Source: Anisus vortex
Lineage: Eukaryota > Mollusca > Gastropoda > Planorbidae
Assembly: GCA_949126835.1 (NCBI GenBank)
Contig: OX421505.1
Span: forward strand, 4,344,587-4,408,586
Direction: 5' to 3'
Length of the DNA stretch: 64,000 bases
The translations under genes were made by a program, and so were the position numbers. Position 1 is the stretch's first letter, and every line of letters starts with the position of its first letter. This document shows, one piece after another, positions 21,553 through 31,484 of this stretch. The notes beneath the pieces are model-generated. The model was not told the origin of the DNA. It did no database searches and saw only the letters and a list, made by a program, of their open reading frames with translations.

Positions 21553-22492
21553 AGTGACAGAGTAAGGCGAGAGTAAGGCAGTAAACGAACAGAGATATGG
21601 CGAGATAGAGAGAGGGAATGTAAGAGGGGTTGGGGTTCAGAGTTTAACTAACTTAATACTAGTCCAAAATGGTACTCACCAGAACAGCGGTTCCTAGAAT
21701 TTCACACACATATACAATACACACGTATCCAATCACAAAGTTATCGTTTTTGTATGGCGCTTGGCTGGTTGCAGGTAGCTTCGGTATAGTGAGAAGTTCT
21801 TTCTCCCCGTGCCGGGACTAGATAGTGTATAGTGTTATTGTCTATTTTTCTGGTTTGGGTACCGGGACTACGGCGGTTCCTATGGAAAGGTTGACGGGAC
21901 AGATGTCGGGTTCTCGGCGGTTTCTAGTGCTGACGTCTCGGGTGCAGGTATGTCGATGCGGTGTCTCGGGTGACGATCTGGCGGTTGGGGTGGCGAATCT
22001 GGTCGTAATGGGGTGACGCAGGTGGCGTAGGGTGACGAATATGGCTGCTGGTGTCTCTGGGTTGCCGTAGATTGCTTAGAGTGGCGAATCTGGCGTAAAG
22101 GGGTGGCGAATCTGGCGTGATGGGGTGGCGAATCTGGCGTAGTGTGGCGGGTCTGGCTGCTGGCGTATCTGGGTTGGCGTAGATTGCTAGAGTGGCGAAT
22201 CTTCTTAATTGGGTGTCTTGACTGGCGTGTCTGGGGTGACGTAGGCTGCGTAAAGTGGCGAGCCTGCGTATCTGAGTGGCGTAGGCTGCGTAAAGTGGCT
22301 AGCCTGGCTTACTGGGGTGACTTGGCTTGTGTTTGAAGTGGCGGATCTGTTTGCTGCTTACAGTCTTCGTGTTGTAGAGAAATGAGCCCCCAATCCAGGG
22401 TCGGTTTCAGTACGGCGTGGTCCTCGGGTTGATTGCTGTTGTTAGTGCCCTGAACGGCTTGAGTTCAGGATCCCGCGGCGAGGTCCCCACTT
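21553..22492 (-). other. Leader of gypsy element 1 with short repeats and candidate PBS
   Basis: A 940-bp untranslated leader between 5' LTR and gag. From about 21970 to 22330 it holds many imperfect copies of GGGGTGGCGAATCTGGCGTA-like units. The candidate primer-binding site is at 22489-22472, reading TGGGGACCTCGCCGCG on the minus strand, three bases after the LTR; I do not assign the tRNA. Confidence 0.7.
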
Positions 22493-23809
22493 TGTCACGA
22501 TGTGTTTACGATTAGGACATCAACCTGGCAGAAGTTGGGCGATGAGAGGGGTGCGGAGTCGTAGTTGAGGGGGTAGTAGTGGCAGGTCGTCGTGGGGTAT
22601 GAATTACCGTGACTGGAATCGCCCTGGATTAATTATTATTTCTCTCACTGGCTCGTTAGATATTATGACGGACACACAGATAGTTCTAAGTAGGCAAACA
22701 AATCGCTGGTTAAGTTCAGGTGTTTATTATCATTTCAATTCTTTACTCAATGGCAAGATACAAATATGAATTTGCACAGGCTTCAGTTAACACTCAACAC
22801 ATGGTAACTGCTAGGTTATCCAAAACATTAGGCAACCGTAGCTGTGTTCATGAAAATACTTAGACTGACACAATATCTATCTATACACATGTAGGCGGTA
22901 TATCCTATGGAACAACTGAATAAGTGGAGGCTAGAATCGAACAACCTTCTCCACTAAGCACTTGAGCCGAAGTGTCCTAAAACTAGTTAAGCGCGCTTTC
23001 CTGAATTTTAGTCACGTGATCAGTGGTCAATTTGATTGGATAGCTCCATTAGTTTAGAATTACATATGTTCTGGTTGGCTGGTTTGCTTGCATAAAGGAT
23101 TTACTATTGGGGGGGGGGATTTATTAGTGGGTATACAATTAGTATCGCCGACTTTTGCGGGGTGGGGCCCAGGGAAAAAAGGGGGTGGGGTGGGTAGACG
23201 TAAACAGAGATACAAAGGATAAGATAATGACTTATCTCCCCTTGATGTACCAGTTTGTATGTGCGAGGCGCTTCGCTCCAGATGTCACTACTTCGAGTGG
23301 ACAAAGGGTTATGCCCACGGGCGCTGAGTAGGGGACGAAAAAAGGAGATAATAAAAAAAGGTGTAGCAGTGGGTGGGGGGTGTCTACAGATGGGTAGGGG
23401 TTTTACGTGTATGCTGAGTTTAGCAAAATAAATGGGTAGTTACTATCCAAATGCAACATGAATCATAATTGACAGCATAATAGAATATATATATATATAT
23501 ATACATACATTAAAAAATACACACACATACAATCACACATACAAATAGTGTAATACCAATGGGCTGAATCAAGTAGCAACTCTGAATACGGGAATGAGAA
23601 AGTGTAGAGAGGGTTAAAGAGAGGTGAGGAGAAGGGGTGGTTGGGGTGTTCCTATTGCGTGGGAAGAGGGAAAGAGGTAATGGCGTCAGGCTACTTCTAC
23701 TCCCTAATCTAACTCTACGCTAACCTATGTTTCTAGTTCTACACTATTTCTGCGCTATGATCTATCCATGAGTACTAATACGGTTACGATTTAATCCAGA
23801 ATCGTGACA
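22493..23809 (-). promoter_or_regulatory. 5' LTR of gypsy element 1
   Basis: A 1317-bp LTR that would carry the promoter for minus-strand transcription. Its ends, TGTCACGAT and ATCGTGACA, are perfect inverted repeats of 9 bp. It matches the LTR at 15602-16917 along its full length, including the TA tract near 23485. Confidence 0.93.
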
Positions 23810-24389
23810 TACACTGTTTATTCTTTTATATTTAAAATTTATATTTTACTCTCTTTAATTTGATATAATAATATAACATGTACCTAATTTTAAAAACAAA
23901 ATATCTATTTTCTGAAAACATAACCATTCCTAGGCCTAGGCCTAGTGCTAATAAGAAATATGAAAATATCATATTTATCAATGTTTTTTCAAACGGTAAC
24001 AGACATTAATTAAAAGTATTACCTGTCAATTTTTGTAATTATATTGATAGCCTAATAGTATATAATTGATATGAAAGAAGATTTATTTCAATACTTCTTA
24101 TAGTTTGTACTTAGCAATTATTTTTTTTTATTATTTTTTTACTAGAAAAATTGCATTTTTTGTATAATTTTTACTAATATTTTTTCTTTTTCTATTATTT
24201 ACGCAAAGAATTTCAGAACAAAACATATTTATTTAGATTCATTATTTATTCACCTTTATTTTGATATATAACACTTGGTACATTTAATAAAGAAAACGAT
24301 ATTAAAATATTTTTTTAAAGACGTATGCATTTTCTATTTAAAAAAAACTCCGGCAGAACCTGAAAAAAACTACGGACAGAAAGGGTTAA

Positions 24390-25920
24390 AAGGGCTTCAT
24401 GCATATCCTTTGTCACATTAACAATAACAAATTAATAAAACAAATAATTTCAATAAAATATTAACAGAACTAGTCTAGATCTATTAGATTTAAGAAAAAG
24501 TATAACCTTATGCCTTATAGTTATTAATAAGTAATTTAAGCTATTATTTAGTAATATTTAAGCTTAGTAGCTTAATATTAGAATATTAGGAAAACACCAT
24601 TTGCATTTAATTTACATTTAATTCCCAAAGGAATATTTCTTTAAAATTATAATCCCTACTTTAACTTTAAGTTTAAGTAGTACTTAGGGCTATGCTATGT
24701 CTATATTTTACATACTTATAAACTTATAATGAATAATTACTTTTTTACTTATTCATTTTATTCTATTTCGTAATTTATAAATTATGTCAACGTTTTAATC
24801 ATTTACTCTTTTTTTAATGAAATTAAAAGCACAAATATAATATACAATTTAAACCATTCCCTGTTCTTACAACATAATTATAAAATAAAGTTTAAAAAAT
24901 TCATTAAATTGAGGTAGTCTCAATTAAATATAATGTACATTTAGAAACTAAAAGCTCTAAGTTTAATCTCAATTAAATACACATCTTTCAATGGACACTT
25001 TTAAGCTAAAAACCCTAAATCTACGATCTAACATTGTAAGATTTAAAGTTTAAAAGTTTAAAGTAAATTAAAGTGGCTAGACTAGAAAGTAGACTAGATC
25101 TAGAATCTAGGCCTATTTCTAAAAAGACTGTCGTCTGCTAAGCAGTCCGACAAATGTCCTTAACCTTGGAATTAGCAGATTTGTTAATTTATGAAATATT
25201 TATTGAGTGAAATATATTTTAAGAAATTACTTAGTTGTGCGATAAAATAAATAAATAAACTTATCTAAATGAAATTCTCTTTAATTAAAGTTTACTTAAT
25301 TAAAGTTAAACATTTAAAAAAAAATGAGAACGACAACATTTTAGCGGAACAATTAAATATTTCTACTTTGACTATTTGTTGTATTTTAGTTTTGATTGTT
25401 TATGTTGTTGTTAATTTAAACGACTAATTAAACAATATTTGTGTAAACTCTAGACTGTACTATTACTAATTAATAATGTATAGTATATATATACCTTTAC
25501 TTTATACTCGTGCAGTGGCGTAGCAATGTAAGGCCGGGTAATAATGTAGGCCTACCCATTAGGGATGTACAGTGAGAGGGCGGGGTGCAAGAAATAAAGG
25601 GCGGGGGATATAATATGCTACATAGTGGTGGGAGGGGCAAATATGTAAGTGGAAATAGTGAACTGTTGAAAGCTGATTCTAAAATGGTGCACTATTTCCT
25701 CCTATTTAAAACCTTATATAGGGCCTACATTATAAATGACACTGCGGTAGTTGAAACATAAAATCTAAAGGCTCTACTGATTAAGTATAGTTAAAATATA
25801 ATTTGTATAAATAAAATTATATATATATAGCCTACATGTACGACAAAACAAATAAATGTAGATCTAGCATTAACCGGCCCAACCCAAAAGTAAGACAGTA
25901 AATTTCCAAAGTATGTTAAA
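24390..25920. other. AT-rich DNA, nothing recognised
   Basis: No gene is supported. A GC-richer patch at about 25510-25640, beginning GCAGTGGCGTAGCAATG, resembles a transposon edge but could not be assigned. Confidence 0.45.
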
Positions 25921-25926
25921 TGTTGT

Positions 25927-26012
25927 CTAAGGTAAATATTGAAATAATGAGATTTTAAGTTCTTTTTGAAAGAAACAGTAGAGCTTGTTCGCCTCAGTTG
26001 AATGGGAAGTAT
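25927..26012 (-). mobile_element. LINE family Y C-terminal fragment
   Basis: On the minus strand this reads like LPIQLRRTSSTVSFKKNLK with SHYF following, the same end as the copies at 56551 and 59904. It is cut off by a TA microsatellite at about 26012. Confidence 0.7.
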
Positions 26013-26249
26013 ATATATATATATATATCGGAAACCTTAATAAAAGTCTAAAGTTAAATGTATGGATACACTGATGGCCAGTGATGGTCATGAACTGCCA
26101 GTTGCCCTTTGTAGAAATTCTCGGATAAAAAAAACAACTGGTTTTCATACCTGACTAACAATTGTCTTTCGATGCCTACATAAGCAATCTATACAGGGGC
26201 TTTTATATACAGCTGTATAGACATGCTCAGATCAAAACAGTTCCGCTCG

Positions 26250-26840
26250 GCTAGTCATGCGTACGCCTAAGTCAAAGCGCAATTCTGATACAGTTCTCCT
26301 GCGTCGGCTCTATGGGCTCCCTGTTAGAGCCAGAATTTAAAACAAAGTGGCGATATGCTACTTTGCTATCAGTATCTACATAACAAAGAGATGCGTTCTT
26401 ATCTCAAGGAACTAATCAAACCTTATATTCCGCAAAAAAACTCTCCTCACTTCCGTTTCTCTCTGACGACCGTTGACATGATATCGTTCTCAATATCTGG
26501 CCCGAAAATATGGAATCTGCTTCCCATCCAACTCAGGCAAACAAGTTATATCATCATTTTAAAAAGAACTTGAAAACACATTATTTAAATATTTACCTTC
26601 GTTAAAATTTTTTTAGACCCTACTGTTTTACTCTTATATTAAGATAGTAAATGTTACATTTATTCGCTTTGTCCTATGTTTCTAAAGTTTTGTGTTATTA
26701 ATTAGATTTAGATACTTTTAGCTGAAATAACTGTATCCGTGTTCTTGTTAGTTTGTTTCTCAATGTTAAATGTTCTATGAGCTTACATTATGTTTGTTGG
26801 CAGCGCTATACAAATATATAATTATTATGATTATTGCTAT
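26250..26840 (+). mobile_element. LINE family Y 3' end (degenerate, 5'-truncated)
   Basis: A copy of the C-terminal LINE tail that is better preserved at 56551 and 59904. Readable parts are YLKELIKPYIPQK, FRFSLTTVDM and KIWNLLPIQLRQ. It ends with GGCAGCGCTATACAAATATA followed by TTATTATGATTATT, the tail typical of CR1/L2-like elements. Many stops are present. Confidence 0.75.
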
Positions 26841-27104
26841 ATAATAATATTCTAAAATTCTGAAAAAAATTATCGGTAAAAAAAAAAAATAGGTTCCGGG
26901 GGGTGGAGGTGGGACGAGATCCTACCCCCCTCCCCCAACCTCACTCTTTGTACTGTAGCCTAAAATTTTCTATTTACGCTATAGAAATGTGTCAAATTAA
27001 CCTACCGGAGCAATAGACTGCATTTCACGTCTAGCTCTTGATGACTCTGAAACAAATATAAACATTCTATGAATTTAGCTTCAATCTATCATACATTTAA
27101 ATAC

Positions 27105-27935
27105 AGTTATTGATGAGTTTTTAGCTATTGCCTGTATTGTATAAACAAATGTTAATCTATTGCCTGTATTGTATAAACAAATATTAACCTTTTGCCTGTA
27201 TTGTATAAACAAATATTAATCTTTTGCCTGTATTGTATAAACAAATATTAATCTTTTGCCTGTATTGTATAAACAAATATTAATCTTTTGCCTGTATTGT
27301 ATAAACAAATATTAATCTTTTGCCTGTATTGTATAAACAAATATTAATCTTTTGCTTGTATTGTATAAACGAATATTAATCTAGTGCCAGTATTGTATAG
27401 GCCTAAACAAATGTTAATCTATTGCCTGCATTATATATACAAATGTTAATCTATTGCCTGTATTGTATAAACAAATGTTAATCTATTGGCTGTATTGTAT
27501 AAACAAATATTAATCTTTTGCCTGTATTGTATAAACAAATATTAATCTTTTGCCTGTATTGTATAAACAAATATTAATCTTTTGCCTGTATTGTATAAAC
27601 AAATATTAATCTAGTGCCTGTATTGTATAGGCCTAAACAAATGTTAATCTATTGCCTGCATTGTATATACAAATGTTAATCTATTGCCTGTATTGTATAA
27701 ACAAATGTTAATCTATTGGCTGTATTGTATAAACAAATGTTAATCTATTACCTGTATTGTATAAACAAATGTTAATCTATTGGCTGTTTTGTATAAACAA
27801 ATGTTAATCTGTTACCTGTATTGTATAAACAAATGTTAAGTGTATATCTATTGCCTGTATTGTATAAACAAATGTTAAGTGTATATCTATTAGCTGTATT
27901 GTACAAACACATGTTAAGTGTATATATATTGCCTG
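27105..27935. repeat. 32-bp satellite with 230-bp higher-order unit
   Basis: The monomer is built on GCCTGTATTGTATAAACAAA then TGTTAATCTATT, with starts at 27130, 27162 and 27194. A variant monomer with an extra GGCCTA recurs at 27398 and 27628, exactly 230 bp apart, with the following variant monomers in the same order. This indicates a higher-order block of seven monomers. The last copies lengthen by an inserted AAGTGTATA. Confidence 0.9.
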
Positions 27936-27939
27936 TATG

Positions 27940-27976
27940 TAAACACACACACACACACACATACACACATACACAC
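27940..27976. repeat. CA/ACAY microsatellite
   Basis: A CA run passing into CACATACACACATACACACAT, lying directly against the LINE 3' end that follows. Confidence 0.9.
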
Positions 27977-28236
27977 ATCATTGGCATCCTTCCGTCTCTC
28001 GAGACGATGATGCATCACCGTGGTTCGAGGTTGCACTTCCTCCTGTGGCTGAACAGGCCTATCCTTGAGTGGCAGTCTTTATCACAGCTTTTGTACACGT
28101 GTTCAGTGCTTTCTAGTTTCTTCGTCGTCTTTCTTCTGGCTCTTTTATCTATGCTCTCCTCCATTCTACTTTCCTCTGCTTTTTTACCCCTTCCCTGACA
28201 GCACTGCGCCAGGTGGACCGATCCTCTGCCTTCCAC
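27977..28236 (-). pseudogene. LINE family D 3' end (5'-truncated)
   Basis: On the minus strand it reads DRSTWRSAVREGVKK, then after a frameshift MEESIDKRARRKTTKK and KDCHSRIGLFSHRRKC. The LINE at the right end of the window has RPTWRLAVRLG, MEAAIQKRARRKVP and RDCHSRVGLHSHSRRC in the same places. The 3' ends also match: CATCCTTCCGTCTCTCGAGACGATG here and CATCCGTCCGTCTCCAAGAGACGATG there (in two halves of under 20 bases each). The C-terminal Cys/His block looks like a C2H2 finger. The fragment is embedded in ACAY microsatellite on both sides. Confidence 0.85.
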
Positions 28237-29280
28237 TCCCACTCCCACATACACACACATATACACACACACACACATATGCACAAAAAACACATAAACA
28301 AACACATACATACACACACACAAACACATACATGTACGCACATATATACATACACACACATACAAACACACACATACACACAAACAAACACACACACAAA
28401 CACATACACACACATACACACATATACACACAGACATACACACATACACACATATATACACACATACACACACAAAACACGCGCACACACACAAACACAT
28501 ACATGCACGCACATATATACATACACACACATACACACACACATACACACAAACAAACACACACACACACACACACAAACACATAGACACACACACACAT
28601 ACATACACGCACACATACACAAACACATACATACACACACATATACACACACATACAAACACATACACATACATAAACACACACACACATACACGCATAC
28701 ACACACATACACACATGCACACATATATACACACATACACACACACATACACACAAACACACATATACACACACGTACAAACACATACACACACATACAC
28801 ACGCAAACAAAAAAATACACACAAACACATTTATACACGCACACATACACAAACACATACATACACACACATATACGCACACATACAAACACATACAAAT
28901 ACATGCACACACACATACACGCATGCACACACATACACACATGCAAACATATATACACACATACACACACATACATACACACACACATAAACACACACAT
29001 AAACACACACATACGTACAAACACATATACACACACATTCAAACACGTACACACACATACACACACACAAACAAAAAAATACACACACAAATACATACAT
29101 ACACACACACATACACCTATAAACACACACACATACACACACACAAACACTAATACACACATACATACACACACATATACACACATACTTACACAAACAT
29201 ATACACACACATACACACATACAAACACATAATATGCACACACATACACACAAAAACACACAGACACACACAAACACGTA
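28237..29280. repeat. Long CA/ACAY microsatellite, left part
   Basis: About 1.04 kb of CACACATA/CACACAAA-type simple repeat. The very long frames translating to Cys-Val-Tyr or His-Thr polymers on both strands are artefacts of this tract. The same tract resumes at 38012 after the DNA transposon, so the two parts were once continuous. Confidence 0.95.
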
Positions 29281-29972
29281 GGGGAAGGTGGGGCTTAAAG
29301 TCACAGGGGCAAGTTGTCACAAGTGCTCTACAGCCATAATTTGATAATGAAAGAAAAATGCGAAACTGTGGTTGTGTAGCTTATTGGAAGTAAGAATTAT
29401 AATGGCGAAGGGAAGTTACTCCGCCTTTCACTTCTGTTGAAAAAGCAAAGCACTTGAATTTCAGAATTTCATTGTGGATTTTGATTTTACTTAAATTTGG
29501 TGAGTAAACACATATTTTATGAAATAAATGTTTGCATCTTTATACTAGTGTAATTGTTAATGCATTCTTTACACATCAGGAATACTGGTATTATTTATTG
29601 TTAATCCAAAAAAAAAATATTATATTAAATTTGCCAGAATTTGATGTGGGGCAGGTAGTCACACTGGTTGGAGTTACAAGTCACAGTTGTGACTTTTTGC
29701 CCCACTATTGTTGAGCTTTTGATTTATGAAAATGTTTAATTATACCTTTTGCAATGCCTTCTGTAAAACGTTTTAAAAGACCATATGGATCATAAAGGTA
29801 TCTCAGTGTAGAAAAATTATTTTATTTAAATTATTTTTGTGTCTTCTTAGGCTGCTTATACTTATAGACATACAGATCTAGTAAAAAGTAAGTTACACAT
29901 ATTAAAAAAACTATTTTGCTGTCATTTCTGGGGACTTAATTATATATTTCCATCCACAGGCAGCCTTCATTT

Positions 29973-30137
29973 AATTTTAAACCCGAGGAATTATATTCGT
30001 ACCACAACTCGAGGAAATTTCTGTATCGAAGCTATGCCATTAGCTGTCGATGCTGTTATCAACCAAGGTTTGTCACTACGCAAGGCCGCCACTAAGCACA
30101 ATATAAATTATAAAACGCTGAGTCGCTATGTGGAGTG
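29973..30137 (+). pseudogene. pogo/Tigger-like transposase N-terminus
   Basis: The frame reads LNPRNYIRTTTRGNF, AMPLAVDAVINQGLSLR and KAATKHNINYKTLSRYVE. This is the pattern of the psq helix-turn-helix at the start of pogo/Tigger and jerky-like proteins, which binds DNA. A splice-acceptor-like sequence (TTTCCATCCACAG) lies just upstream. The expected start Met of the PRNY segment is not an ATG here. The gypsy insertion interrupts the frame after TATGTGGAGTG, and the frame resumes at 37168. Confidence 0.8.
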
Positions 30138-30702
30138 TGTCACGTGCAAAATCAGCTACTGACGTATGATGATATTTTTAGTAATGTATTATTATATATT
30201 CTTTTGATTCATATCCATCTTGGATCTCACAAGGTTGTATAAGAATTTGTATTGATGTTATTCAATTAGATTTGATGTTTATTTTACTCGTTTAATGTGA
30301 ATCTTTTGTGTATGAAATGATTTAGATTAAATGTACCTTAATATAGAGGAAATCCACAATCCTGTTTGAATAATAAAAATAACAGTACACAGAATACGAT
30401 GATTATGATATTATATGATGAAACTTAATCAGTTGAGATTCTTCTATATCGTACTAAGCCGTAATCCTATCTTTAAGAAAGTGGTCAAAAACAGTCCTCA
30501 CACATTAGCGCCCAAACTAGAACTAAACAAACGATATTCAACCCTCGTGCATATGACGTATTTTAATGCTATGACGTAGTGTCTAGACATATACATGTTT
30601 TATTCCTAACACGGAAACATTTCGGGTTTAAGATTATTTCTTTTTAACTTTAGTTAATAATAATAGAACCAATATAATTATGGAAATAAAACTTTTGTAA
30701 CA
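30138..30702 (-). repeat. 3' LTR of gypsy element 2
   Basis: A 565-bp repeat matching 36569-37167. It lacks a 34-bp block (around GATTGAACACAATTTTATTC) that the other copy has after AATCCTGTTTGAAT. Confidence 0.92.
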
Positions 30703-30715
30703 CTCGCCCCCCCTT
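30703..30715 (-). promoter_or_regulatory. Polypurine tract of gypsy element 2
   Basis: On the minus strand AAGGGGGGGCGAG lies directly before the 3' LTR. This is the expected place and composition for the primer of plus-strand DNA synthesis. Confidence 0.85.
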
Positions 30716-31484
30716 AAGACACAAAGGAATTTCAGACAGTGTTAAGTATGGAATTCTTTGTAGAGTACCCATAAAATGAACTATATATTACATATCCCCT
30801 TAATAACAAAGTCGCTTTTATGGAATCCCTTATCACATTATCTTATCAATGATTATTAATTAAACATTTATTTATCAATTAATATTTACAATTATGATTA
30901 TTGTGTGTACAACGTTGACCATAAAACTATTACCACCAATAACCAATTCCCATAGAATTGATATGAATTACCCAAATAAGTGGAACCGATTAATAATTGA
31001 TAGATAATTCTTTAGAAAGTTTAATTTATTTATAACCGATCACTGTATCATTAACTAATGATTTTCAGTTATTACATTATTATGATGTCTAAATTATGAC
31101 ATCAAGAATATTTAAAAATTTGATAATCTCAGCTGATTTAGCTTTTACATAGCATAAAATAAGACATTCAAATTATAACATGCCGACATAGAAAACAAAC
31201 AATTTGCAAAACACATCAATAGAATTAATTGAACAAACACAAGTGTGGATATATTCAAGTTAAATACCGGTGTGTGTGCAATTGATGTATGCAATCGTTA
31301 CCTTTTACCTTACCACGTATGATTGTTTCTAGTAGAATTTGAAGTTTTGTTCTGTAATGTTTCATAGTGTAATAATTCAAAACATAGTTTATTTATTGTC
31401 ATATAATACATGTTAATTAATACAATGAATGACATAAAAGAAAACATTTCATGAGAAACTGACTTTTATCTTCTGGTTCACCAG
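30716..31484. other. Untranslated AT-rich segment between RNase H and 3' LTR
   Basis: About 770 bp inside gypsy element 2 with no open frame on either strand and no envelope-like coding. Confidence 0.6.

Larger units (their letters stand above)
15597..23814 (-). mobile_element. GMR1-type Ty3/gypsy retrotransposon, element 1 (with TSD)
   Basis: The element spans 15602-23809 and is flanked by TACAC at 15597-15601 and 23810-23814. LTRs of 1316 and 1317 bp begin TGTCACGAT and end ATCGTGACA. The order on the minus strand is 5' LTR, leader, gag, protease, integrase, reverse transcriptase, RNase H, 3' LTR. Integrase lying before reverse transcriptase is the defining feature of the GMR1 group and is opposite to normal gypsy. 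Gag and pol share one frame of about 1530 codons, interrupted only by a TGA at 19561. With the similar LTRs this indicates a young insertion. No envelope gene is present. Confidence 0.95.
15068..24389. mobile_element. piggyBac-like non-autonomous element split by a gypsy element
   Basis: Both edges carry TTAA (15068-15071 and 24386-24389), the target duplication used by piggyBac transposons. Just inside, the left end reads AACACTTTCTGTCCGTA and the right end, reverse-complemented, reads CCCTTTCTGTCCGTA, which gives about 13 bp of matching terminal inverted repeat. Slightly further in, both ends contain TTCTGCCG. Without the 8.2-kb gypsy insertion the element would be about 1.1 kb with no transposase frame, so it would be non-autonomous. 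The assignment rests on TTAA plus the short inverted repeats. Confidence 0.6.

Noticed and set aside
27105..27935. CRISPR-like regular 32-bp repeats
   Set aside because: The units are contiguous with no unique spacers, and the DNA is clearly animal.
28015..29304. Very long open frames on both strands (up to 374 codons)
   Set aside because: They are translations of CA/ACAY simple repeat, giving Cys-Val-Tyr or His-Thr polymers. The only real coding trace is the LINE tail at the left end.
30716..31484. Envelope gene between RNase H and 3' LTR of element 2
   Set aside because: No open frame on either strand in this segment.
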